A stretch of 5,626 nucleotides of DNA from positions 1 to 5,626 of the forward strand of contig JAJXZZ010000226.1 in assembly GCA_021779795.1 (NCBI GenBank), written 5' to 3'. The notes under the pieces were generated by a model. It did not search any database. It saw only the letters and a program-made list of their open reading frames with translations, and was not told where the DNA came from. The translations under genes and the position numbers were made by a program. Shown here piece by piece: positions 1 through 5,626 of this stretch. Every line of letters begins with the position of its first letter. Position 1 is the first letter of the stretch. Source of the DNA: Acidobacteriota bacterium. GTDB lineage: Bacteria > Acidobacteriota > Vicinamibacteria > Vicinamibacterales > Fen-181.

Positions 1-161
1 CGCTGACGCGTGTTCCGGTTCAGCTCGGTGCCGAGCGGATCATCCGGTCGAGTCGGTCCTGAACCGGAGTTGGGGTCGCGTTCAGGGGGACGGGGCAGGT
101 GGACGGTGCGGTCGGCAGGAGCGGTGTCGGCGGCGGCGTCAGGGTCGACGGTGTCGGTCAT
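1..161 (-). CDS. N-terminal fragment of unidentified protein (runs out of window)
   Basis: Only the first 53 codons are visible; the frame is open to the window edge. The ATG (161-159) overlaps the TGA of the upstream TgpA-like gene in an ATGA arrangement, and a GAAGG element lies 4 nt upstream, so the start is well supported even though the product is not. The visible part is rich in Asp, Pro, Thr and Arg, with no hydrophobic stretch and therefore no signal peptide or N-terminal membrane helix. It begins MTDTVDPDAAADTAPADR and looks intrinsically disordered. From memory, similar actinobacterial loci continue with FHA-domain, RDD-domain, PP2C phosphatase or Ser/Thr kinase genes, and a disordered Thr-rich leader would suit an FHA or RDD protein. 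Nothing visible decides between these, so I assign no function. Start and strand are fairly sure; identity is unknown. Confidence 0.72.
   Translation of the reverse strand, partial: MTDTVDPDAAADTAPADRTVHLPRPPERDPNSGSGPTRPDDPLGTELNRNTRQ
158..161 (-). other. ATGA stop/start overlap joining TgpA-like gene and the next gene
   Basis: The ATG at 161-159 overlaps the TGA at 160-158. This third 4-bp overlap in a row is the main reason to accept the partial final gene as real and part of the same operon. Confidence 0.8.
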
Positions 162-2566
162 CGCGCCTTCTTCGCCGGGTTCGGCCCGGAGGCGGGGCGG
201 GCCCGCCGGAGGAAGGAGCGGATCGAGAGCGCGGCGAGAAGGTGGCGCCGGAGCCCGGATCGGCGTCGGGAACCAGCCTCCTCCTCACCCACGAGCGCCC
301 AGAACGCGTCGGCGTCCGCCTCGGTCGGGGCGATGTCGGAGAAGGCGGCCGCGTCGGCCAGAGTCGCCAGGACCGAGACACCGGCCACCTCGGTGCGGGT
401 CGCGGTCGCGAGCACCGGGATCCCCCGGTCGACGAGGTCGTCGACGTACTCGTCCCAGCCGGCGGCGATCCGCGCGCGCGGAGCGGCCGCACGGCGGCGC
501 GACCGGCGGCGCAGTGCCTTGACGAGCAGCATCGCGAGCAGCGGCGAGGCGAGGATGAGGAGCCCCAGCACCGACGCGGCGCCGATGCGCGCAGGCTCCC
601 CGAACCAGTCGACTCCGGCGGCGGGCTGCCGGGTCGACGGCTGCGCCCGCGGCGCGGCGCCTGCGGGCGCAGCCTCCGGCGGCTGCTGGTCGGTCGCCGT
701 CGCCGCGGTCACCTCGGTGGGATTGTGCGGCTCAGCGGCCTGGGCGGTGTCGGGGCGCGGCGGCACCGTGTGCTGCGGCGTCACGTCGACGATCGCCCAC
801 TCCCCGCCGGCGCCTTGCACCTCGACCCACGCGGTGAGATCGGCACCGCGGCACTCCCCTGCCGCGCACGCGGGCATCGCGTCGGGGTCGGCCGTCGGGG
901 CCAGGTCGAAGCCGAGCACGATGCGGGCGGGGAAACCGAAGTGCTCGGCGAGCAGCGCAACCGCGGCGGCGAACTGCTCGTCGTCGCCGACCGCGGCGAC
1001 CTCGCCCGGCTTCGCGAGCAGCGCGGTGAACAGCGCCCCGACGCGATCAGTCGACTCGCCGGCGTAGCTCGGCTCGAACGACGGCTCGCCGAGGGCCTCG
1101 AACCAGCTTCCCGCCCCGGGCAGTTCCAGCGAGTGGCTCAGGTAGCCGTATTCGCGCAGCCGCCGAACGGCCGTCCCGAGGCCCTTCGCGTCGGGGGCGA
1201 GCTGCTGTGCGTCGATCCACCGGCCGAGGCTCGCCGGGAAGACCGCATCGGGGAAGAGGACCGGATCGGCCGGCGCGACGAGCTGGGAGAGCGCGGGCGC
1301 CGCGTGTGGAGCAGCGGCGAGCGTGACGCTGTCGCCGGGTCGCAGCCCGGCGGAGTCGATTCCGGCATCGGCGGAGAGGTCGTAGGCGAAGCCGTCCGTG
1401 AGCGCGGCGGCGCGCGCTCCGCCGAACGAGACGCTGGCGAGACCCGTGGCAGCCGGCAGCCACACCCCGGTATAGCCGGCATCGGAGACCGTGAGCCCGG
1501 CGGCGCGGCGCTCGAGCTGGGGGATGCGGGCGAACGACCTCCCGGGCCCCGGCGCCGAGAACCGCAGCCCGTCATAGTTCGACAGCACCGCCAGGCGCAG
1601 CCGCGGCACGGCCGCAGTGTCGCCGGAGACCCGGAAGAGGATCCGGCCGTACTCCGCGTCGGCGAAGCTCGCGCGGTAGCCCGTCAGCGGACTCGCGTAC
1701 TGCGGCAGCCGCACCACAGGCTCGGCCGTCGTGCGCAGCACCTCGCGGACGCCGGGCGTCGCCGCCCCCGCAGCCGCAATGGCGATCGCGGCCGCCACGA
1801 GCGAAACCGCCGCGCCGAGCCCGCCGCGCCGGACCCCGGCGAGCGATGGGACGGCGCGCGCGACCGCGGCCCGGGCGAGCGCTGCCCGCCGCTCGGCCCA
1901 GGCGCGGTGCACGAGGTACGCGATGGCCGCGCCGACCGCGAGAAGCCCTGCGAAGGCGGCACGCGGGGCCGCGATCACCACCGGGCCGAGAATCAGCGGG
2001 GTTCCGGGATCGCTCGAGCCGAACCCGACGCCGAACCCCAGCGGCAGCAGCAGCACGGCCGGCGCGAACGGCACCGCCCACCGCCTCGGGCTCGTCGCCA
2101 GCGCGGCTGCGACCGCGCTCGCGACCCCGACCACCACGAGGAACGGGACGAGCAGCCCCTGGTAGTCGCCCACCGGCACGGGCACCGTGATGAGGTCGCG
2201 CCAGCCTGTCACGACGCTCGCGAGCATGGCGGACTCCGCCTGCGCCAGGGCCGGGAGCGAGCGGATGCCTGACAGCGCGGCGGGCGTCGCGAGGGGAATC
2301 CCGAGCACCGCGATGGCGAGGGCCGCGATCGCGCCCGCCGCCCACGGCGCGAGGGCGAACCGGTGGCCGACGAGCACCGCGCCCGCGCCGATGAGCGCGC
2401 CACCCGCCGCGGTGACGAGCAGCCACGGGGTCGCGTAGATCGGCCAGGCGGCGAGGGTTCCGGCGACGAGGACGCCGAGCAGGAGCACGGCGTCGACGAG
2501 CAGGGTGCCCGGCTTGCGATGCGCCGCTTCGCGGGTGCTCCACGAACGGGGCGCAGCGGCCGTCAT
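158..2566 (-). CDS. TgpA-like membrane protein with transglutaminase-fold domain, catalytic Cys and His replaced
   Basis: Complete, 802 aa; the ATG overlaps the DUF58 stop (ATGA) and AAGGCGG lies 7 nt upstream. Domain order: short cytoplasmic N-terminus; about six or seven hydrophobic helices (about 22-44, 47-66, 71-91, 136-156, 164-183, 190-219, 250-269); a probably extracytoplasmic region starting about 280 with the TgpA-type RLRLAVLSNYDGLRF (322-336); the transglutaminase-like core (about 460-600); a Pro/Ala/Thr-rich linker (about 600-650); a final helix (about 660-684); and a basic then acidic cytoplasmic tail (685-802) resembling the DUF4129-like tail of TgpA proteins. Length and topology fit the family. 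In active members the nucleophile sits in a YCEQFA-like motif; here it reads GDDEQFA with D529 in that place. The HAW motif reads TAW (T578). The third residue is kept in DVTP (D594), 16 residues after T578. I see only two Cys, C567 and C572. Transglutaminase or protease activity is therefore doubtful; a binding or scaffold role with MoxR and DUF58 is my inference. Confidence 0.93.
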   Translation of the reverse strand: MTAAAPRSWSTREAAHRKPGTLLVDAVLLLGVLVAGTLAAWPIYATPWLLVTAAGGALIGAGAVLVGHRFALAPWAAGAIAALAIAVLGIPLATPAALSGIRSLPALAQAESAMLASVVTGWRDLITVPVPVGDYQGLLVPFLVVVGVASAVAAALATSPRRWAVPFAPAVLLLPLGFGVGFGSSDPGTPLILGPVVIAAPRAAFAGLLAVGAAIAYLVHRAWAERRAALARAAVARAVPSLAGVRRGGLGAAVSLVAAAIAIAAAGAATPGVREVLRTTAEPVVRLPQYASPLTGYRASFADAEYGRILFRVSGDTAAVPRLRLAVLSNYDGLRFSAPGPGRSFARIPQLERRAAGLTVSDAGYTGVWLPAATGLASVSFGGARAAALTDGFAYDLSADAGIDSAGLRPGDSVTLAAAPHAAPALSQLVAPADPVLFPDAVFPASLGRWIDAQQLAPDAKGLGTAVRRLREYGYLSHSLELPGAGSWFEALGEPSFEPSYAGESTDRVGALFTALLAKPGEVAAVGDDEQFAAAVALLAEHFGFPARIVLGFDLAPTADPDAMPACAAGECRGADLTAWVEVQGAGGEWAIVDVTPQHTVPPRPDTAQAAEPHNPTEVTAATATDQQPPEAAPAGAAPRAQPSTRQPAAGVDWFGEPARIGAASVLGLLILASPLLAMLLVKALRRRSRRRAAAPRARIAAGWDEYVDDLVDRGIPVLATATRTEVAGVSVLATLADAAAFSDIAPTEADADAFWALVGEEEAGSRRRSGLRRHLLAALSIRSFLRRARPASGPNPAKKAR
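166..170 (-). promoter_or_regulatory. Shine-Dalgarno-like element for the last gene
   Basis: The coding strand reads GAAGG, 4 nt before the ATG at 161, within the last codons of the TgpA-like gene. The spacing is short, so reinitiation after the overlapping TGA probably matters more than this element. Confidence 0.35.
2563..2566 (-). other. ATGA stop/start overlap joining DUF58 and TgpA-like genes
   Basis: The ATG at 2566-2564 overlaps the TGA at 2565-2563. Combined with AAGGCGG 7 nt upstream, this gives both coupling and possible independent initiation. Confidence 0.88.
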
Positions 2567-3762
2567 CGCGCGGCCGCCTTCGCGAGCAGCGGCGGGAGGT
2601 CGTCGAGCAGGGCCACGGTGAACACCGGGGTGCCGCCGAGGACGCGCAGGCCGGGCGCGGCATCCGGGTCGCAGACCACGACGACGAGCTGCACGCCGCG
2701 CGGGAAGCGCAGCTGCAGGGCGCGCAGCCGGCGCACGCCGACACCGGAACCGACGACGGCGAACGCGATGGACAGATCGGGCACCGCCCGCCCCGCGAGC
2801 GCGCAGGCCGACTCGACTGCGACCGCGTCCGCGCCGCGCTCGACGAGACTCAGCTCGTCAAGCAGCGCCCGGCCCGAGACCACGCTGAGCTCGCGGATGC
2901 CCCGACGCGCGCCCGGCGCGATGACGGCAAGGTCACGGCCGTCGCGGATCGCCCTCAGCCCCAGCGAGCCCGCCGCGCTCACCGCCGTCTCGAAGCCGTC
3001 GCCATCGCCGAACTCGTCCTCGCGGAGCGCGAGCACCACCCCAAGCCGGGACCGGCGGGATTCCTCGAACTGGCGCACCATGAGCGAGCCGGTCTTCGCC
3101 GTCGACTTCCAGTGGATGCTGCGAAGGGTGTCGCCCGCCGCATACGGCCGCACCGAGTGGAAGGCGAGGTCGTCGACGACGACCTCGCGCGTGGCCGCCC
3201 CCTCGAGGTCGTGGACGAAGCCCGTCGTCGTGCTCGGCACCACCGCCGTCACCGGGTGCACGAACAGCCGCTGCACCCCCGCCCAGGCGAGCTCGCGCCG
3301 CAGCAGTCCGAGCGGATCGCCGCGCACCGCGCGCACCGGGCCGACGTCGACGACACCGCGGCGCAGCGCCGGCACCGGAACGGACACGGCGTGCGAGCGA
3401 TGCGGGCGCAGCAGCGGCACCCAGAGCTCGACGAGGCCCGCGCCCAGCGGCAGTTCGATGCGGCCCGGCAGCTCGAGCCGGCGCGACGCGTTCGCGACCC
3501 GGAGAACCGCGTCCACCTGGGTGCCCGCAACCACCCGGTCGGCGGGCAACTCGACCTCGATGCGATACGCGCCGCCGCCGAGCAGGAAGGGTGCTGTGAG
3601 GGCGAGAAGGGCGAGGGCGAGAAATCCGGCGCCCGCGAACTCGGCCCAGCCCAGCGCGAGGCCCAGTGGCAGCAGCACGACGGCCGCGCCGACGGCGAAC
3701 CAGCCGATCGGCGTCACCGCGTGCGCCGCCGCGCGCAGCCCGGCGGTCAGGTCGGTGCTCAC
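2563..3762 (-). CDS. DUF58 domain membrane protein (vWA-like fold), MoxR partner
   Basis: Complete, 399 aa, starting with GTG (3762-3760) that overlaps the MoxR stop as GTGA. Two adjacent hydrophobic segments (about 16-38 and 40-62) form an N-terminal membrane hairpin. A beta-sandwich-like region follows (about 65-180), ending in the typical block RRGVVDVGPVRAVRGDPLGL (134-153) and a VHP element (168-170). The DUF58 signature is clear at 203-235: VRPYAAGD, then RSIHWKSTAKTG, then RQFEE. After it comes the vWA-like strand VVLALRED (242-249), where many relatives carry Asp at residue 245, the first Asp of a metal-site DxSxS motif; here it is Ala. A conserved-looking helix follows (about 256-280), with GRDLAVIAP. 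By family knowledge, DUF58 proteins are encoded beside MoxR ATPases and probably anchor or transmit their action at the membrane; no enzymatic reaction is established. Strongly coupled to both neighbours. Family assignment is very sure, mechanism is not. Confidence 0.95.
   Translation of the reverse strand: MSTDLTAGLRAAAHAVTPIGWFAVGAAVVLLPLGLALGWAEFAGAGFLALALLALTAPFLLGGGAYRIEVELPADRVVAGTQVDAVLRVANASRRLELPGRIELPLGAGLVELWVPLLRPHRSHAVSVPVPALRRGVVDVGPVRAVRGDPLGLLRRELAWAGVQRLFVHPVTAVVPSTTTGFVHDLEGAATREVVVDDLAFHSVRPYAAGDTLRSIHWKSTAKTGSLMVRQFEESRRSRLGVVLALREDEFGDGDGFETAVSAAGSLGLRAIRDGRDLAVIAPGARRGIRELSVVSGRALLDELSLVERGADAVAVESACALAGRAVPDLSIAFAVVGSGVGVRRLRALQLRFPRGVQLVVVVCDPDAAPGLRVLGGTPVFTVALLDDLPPLLAKAAAR
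2574..2580 (-). promoter_or_regulatory. Shine-Dalgarno site for the TgpA-like gene
   Basis: The coding strand reads AAGGCGG, one mismatch from AAGGAGG, 7 nt before the ATG at 2566. It lies inside the end of the DUF58 gene and supports this start together with the ATGA overlap. It is the best ribosome binding site in the window. Confidence 0.6.
3759..3762 (-). other. GTGA stop/start overlap joining moxR and DUF58 genes
   Basis: The GTG start of the DUF58 gene (3762-3760) shares bases with the TGA stop of moxR (3761-3759). Upstream there is only GGAG at 3780-3777, 14 nt away, which is too far to be a normal ribosome binding site. Translation of the DUF58 gene therefore probably depends on ribosomes finishing moxR. 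Confidence 0.85.
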
Positions 3763-4724
3763 GCGCCGACGCCCCGCTCCGGCGGGATGACGTCGAGCAG
3801 CACCTGCCCGATGACGGCGTGCGCGGTGACGCCGTCGAACTCGGCCTCGGGGTCGAGCACGAGCCGGTGGGCGAGCGCGGGCACGGCGAGACTCTTGACA
3901 TCGTCGGCGGTGACGAAGCCGCGCCCGTGCGCGACCGCCCAGGTCTTCGCCGCGCGCGTGAGGGCCCGGGCGCCGCGCACGCTGACGCCGACGCGCACCT
4001 GCGCGGCGGTGCGGGTGGCGTCGACGACGCGGGCGATGTAGTCGAGGATCATCGGGTCGACGTGGACGGCGCGGGCCGCATCCGCCAGTTCGACGAGGCC
4101 CTCCGGCGTGACGATGCGGTCGAGCACGGCCGGCACGGCCGACGTCGCATCGAGGATCTGCACCGTCGCGGCGAGGTCGGGGTAGCCCAGCGACGTCTTG
4201 AGCAGAAAGCGATCGAGCTGCGCCTCGGGCAGCGGGTAGGTGCCCGCCTGCTCGATCGGGTTCTGCGTCGCGATGACGAGGAACGGGCGGCCCGTCGACC
4301 GGGTGACGCCGTCGACCGTGACGTGGCCCTCCTCCATCGCCTCGAGCAGCGCGGATTGCGTCTTCGGGCTCGCCCGGTTGATCTCGTCGGCGAGCACGAC
4401 GTTCGCGAACACCGGTCCGGCGTGGAACTGGAACTGCCCGCTGCGCTGGTCGTAGACGCTGATGCCGGTGATGTCGCCCGGCAGCAGATCGGGTGTGAAC
4501 TGGATGCGGCTCGCGGTGCCGTCGATCGACTGCGACATCGCGCGCGCCAGGCTGGTCTTGCCCGTGCCCGGAAGGTCCTCGATGAGCAGGTGCCCCTCGC
4601 TCGCGAGGGCGGTGAACGCCAGCTCCACGACGTGGCGCTTGCCGAGCACCACCCGCTCGACGTTGTCGACGAGGGAGTGGAAGGTGCTCTGGAACCAGTC
4701 GATCTGCTCGGGCGTGATGGCCAT
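3759..4724 (-). CDS. MoxR family AAA+ ATPase
   Basis: Complete, 321 aa, the usual MoxR length. Visible motifs in order: Walker A EDLPGTGKT (49-57) with K56; the MoxR hallmark TPDLLPGDITG (77-87); Walker B VVLADEINR (109-117) with D113 and E114; sensor 1 ATQNPIEQAGTYPLPEAQ (152-169) with N155; an arginine-finger-like R172 in LDRF; and a lid with sensor-2-like VSVRGARAL (247-255), then FVTADDV and AHRLVLDPEAEF. Nothing needed for ATP hydrolysis appears missing. It has no signal peptide or membrane helix, so it is a cytosolic oligomeric ATPase. MoxR proteins are thought to remodel or mature partner proteins, classically vWA or DUF58 proteins encoded next to them, as here. I chose the ATG at 4724 because the MoxR family N-terminus (MAITPEQ, then a helix leading to VVLGKRHV) starts there. 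The same frame stays open far upstream to about 5456 but overlaps the exported-protein gene and codes low-complexity Arg-rich sequence. Confidence 0.97.
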   Translation of the reverse strand: MAITPEQIDWFQSTFHSLVDNVERVVLGKRHVVELAFTALASEGHLLIEDLPGTGKTSLARAMSQSIDGTASRIQFTPDLLPGDITGISVYDQRSGQFQFHAGPVFANVVLADEINRASPKTQSALLEAMEEGHVTVDGVTRSTGRPFLVIATQNPIEQAGTYPLPEAQLDRFLLKTSLGYPDLAATVQILDATSAVPAVLDRIVTPEGLVELADAARAVHVDPMILDYIARVVDATRTAAQVRVGVSVRGARALTRAAKTWAVAHGRGFVTADDVKSLAVPALAHRLVLDPEAEFDGVTAHAVIGQVLLDVIPPERGVGA

Positions 4725-4756
4725 CTCGGGTGCTTTCTGCTCGGGTCGTCGGATGC
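4725..4756 (-). promoter_or_regulatory. 32-bp gap before moxR with weak, atypical ribosome binding site
   Basis: This is the only intergenic space in the window. On the coding strand it contains AGAAAG (4738-4733) 8 nt before the moxR ATG, but no GGAGG-like core. AGAAAG could pair with the extreme 3' end of an actinobacterial 16S rRNA (ending CCUCCUUUCU, from memory), though the spacing is shorter than expected for that pairing. There is no convincing -35/-10 pair and no hairpin followed by T residues, so a promoter or terminator here is unsupported and read-through from the upstream gene is likely. Confidence 0.4.
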
Positions 4757-5626
4757 TCAGCCGCACGCGACGCGTTCGGTCCGGGAGTAGGGGGCGAAGC
4801 CGTCGGCCGTCGGCCAGGTCAGGGTCCAGCGCGCGGCGACACTCGCGATATCGGGCGAGTCCGGGGCAACGCGGCGACCGCGCGAGTTGTAGTACTGGAC
4901 CCGCTCGAGGGATTGCGCCGGCAGATCCTGCGCGTCCAGATAGGTCGCGTCGTACCCGACCGACAGCGTGCCGTCGGTCGCGCACTGCAGCACCGGGGCC
5001 TGGGCGAACTTCATCTGATAGCCGGCCGAGCCGGCGGCGGCGGCGACCGCAGTGCCGGGGCTGCAGCGGCTGAGGTCGCCGGCGAGGCAGTACCGCACCG
5101 TCACCGCGGGCACGGCTCCCCACGCCGAGAGCTGCCCGGTCGCCGGGTCGGCGTCGCCGCCGTAGACGACCGCAAGACCGCTCGGAGCGGCCGGGCCGGT
5201 CGCCGTGCCCGAGTAGTCGGGCGGATCGCCCGGCGCCGCGCTGTCCGCGATCGCGTAGGTGTAACCGCCCGGCGCGGGGGCGGGGGTCGCGAGCACCGTG
5301 CCGATGAGGGCCGCCGCGACGCCGTAGCCGTTGCTGAAGCAGGCGTAGACGTCGTAGGCGGCATCCGCCGCCACCGCGATCGTCGGGGGCGCCTGGGTCA
5401 CCGCGCCGCTCGTCGGAGCGCTCGTGCTGAGCGCGCCGGCCGCGTCGGCGCGGCACGGCTGCGCGGCGCCGGCCGACGCCGCCACATACTCGAGATCGCC
5501 CGGACGGTCCGACGGATGCGCCGTGCGGGCGCTGTCGGTGACGACGATCCGGCCGGGCTGCGGCACGGCGAGACTCGACGCCGACGGCGGCGTGAGCATC
5601 GGCGACCCGTAGACGTCGACCGAACC
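4757..5626 (-). CDS. C-terminal part of large, probably exported, beta-rich (Ig-like type) protein
   Basis: The frame is open to the window edge, so the true start is outside; the internal ATG at 5599 is not preceded by a stop in frame and should not be used. The visible 289 residues are rich in Ala, Gly, Ser, Thr, Pro and Tyr with short beta-strand-like patterns such as AAYDVYACFSNGYGV (89-103) and PAVTVRYC (173-180). Six Cys (58, 96, 180, 188, 215, 288 of the visible part) are notable because the neighbouring cytosolic MoxR has none, which fits disulphide bonding outside the cell. The protein ends RVACG with no C-terminal membrane helix, sortase motif or charged tail, so any membrane anchor must be N-terminal. 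From memory, Microbacteriaceae often carry a very long Ig-like or fibronectin-III protein immediately before moxR; this piece fits that place and composition, but I cannot name the domain from sequence alone. It is probably co-transcribed with moxR (32-bp gap) and may be a client or partner of the MoxR-DUF58-TgpA machinery. Confidence 0.85.
   Translation of the reverse strand, partial: GSVDVYGSPMLTPPSASSLAVPQPGRIVVTDSARTAHPSDRPGDLEYVAASAGAAQPCRADAAGALSTSAPTSGAVTQAPPTIAVAADAAYDVYACFSNGYGVAAALIGTVLATPAPAPGGYTYAIADSAAPGDPPDYSGTATGPAAPSGLAVVYGGDADPATGQLSAWGAVPAVTVRYCLAGDLSRCSPGTAVAAAAGSAGYQMKFAQAPVLQCATDGTLSVGYDATYLDAQDLPAQSLERVQYYNSRGRRVAPDSPDIASVAARWTLTWPTADGFAPYSRTERVACG

Noticed and set aside
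99..1067. 322-codon plus-strand open frame antisense to the end of the TgpA-like gene
   Set aside because: Its product is low-complexity Ala/Ser/Arg sequence, and the opposite strand has a clear, motif-bearing gene with consistent coupling.
242..2272. 676-codon plus-strand open frame
   Set aside because: It lies wholly antisense to the TgpA-like gene. The translation is Arg/Gly/Glu-rich with no recognisable domain, as expected for antisense frames of very GC-rich coding DNA.
1572..2744. 390-codon minus-strand frame overlapping the DUF58/TgpA junction
   Set aside because: It is an alternative frame of the two real genes, Arg/Ala-rich, without membrane helices or family motifs.
158..4724. Reading the MoxR-DUF58-TgpA set as an anti-phage or conflict island
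   Set aside because: Some MoxR-containing systems are linked to conflict, but there is no nuclease, toxin, effector or mobile element here. The trio is a common actinobacterial housekeeping-type cluster with uniform base composition.
4725..4756. Possible terminator or promoter between the exported-protein gene and moxR
   Set aside because: There is no stem-loop with a T-run and no credible -35/-10 pair in only 32 bp.
2363..4790. Several long plus-strand frames (2363-3790, 3112-4041, 3666-4790)
   Set aside because: They are antisense to the DUF58 and MoxR genes, have biased low-complexity products, and overlap each other. They are GC shadows.
4725..5456. Extended N-terminus for MoxR, giving a 565-residue protein
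   Set aside because: The extension overlaps the exported-protein gene in another frame and is Arg-rich, while the typical MoxR N-terminus begins at the ATG at 4724.
5597..5599. ATG as the start of the exported-protein gene
   Set aside because: The frame stays open to the window edge without a stop, there is no signal peptide after this ATG, and no ribosome binding site is evident; the gene is cut by the window.

Overview
This is a very GC-rich window with strong third-position GC bias. All five genes I can support lie on the minus strand, so transcription runs from high to low coordinates. The protein families, codon bias and gene order suggest an actinobacterium, most likely Microbacteriaceae. 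That assignment is inferred from gene content and from memory of similar loci, because no rRNA or other phylogenetic marker is present.

Layout in the direction of transcription: (1) 5626-4757, the C-terminal 289 residues of a large Cys-containing, beta-rich protein, probably exported, that begins outside the window; (2) 4724-3759, a complete MoxR-type AAA+ ATPase; (3) 3762-2563, a complete DUF58 protein with two N-terminal membrane helices; (4) 2566-158, a complete polytopic TgpA-like transglutaminase-fold membrane protein; (5) 161-1, the first 53 codons of a further gene with a disordered N-terminus that leaves the window. A 32-bp gap separates genes 1 and 2. Genes 2/3, 3/4 and 4/5 each overlap by exactly 4 bp (GTGA, ATGA, ATGA), so genes 2-5 look like one translationally coupled operon, probably including gene 1. 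I see no terminator or standalone promoter, and no RNA gene, mobile element, CRISPR array or long repeat.

MoxR-DUF58-transglutaminase is a known and widespread trio, in which the MoxR ATPase is thought to act as a chaperone or remodeller for membrane or envelope partners. The most notable local feature is in the downstream partners. MoxR keeps all its ATPase motifs. The transglutaminase-like domain has Asp (D529) and Thr (T578) where the catalytic Cys and His should be, keeping only the Asp (D594). The DUF58 protein has Ala (A245) at the first Asp of its vWA-like metal site. An apparently active ATPase is thus encoded with partners that look non-enzymatic, which suggests a structural or sensory envelope complex, perhaps acting on or with the large exported protein encoded just upstream. 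This last step is inference. The long plus-strand open frames are antisense shadows produced by high GC.
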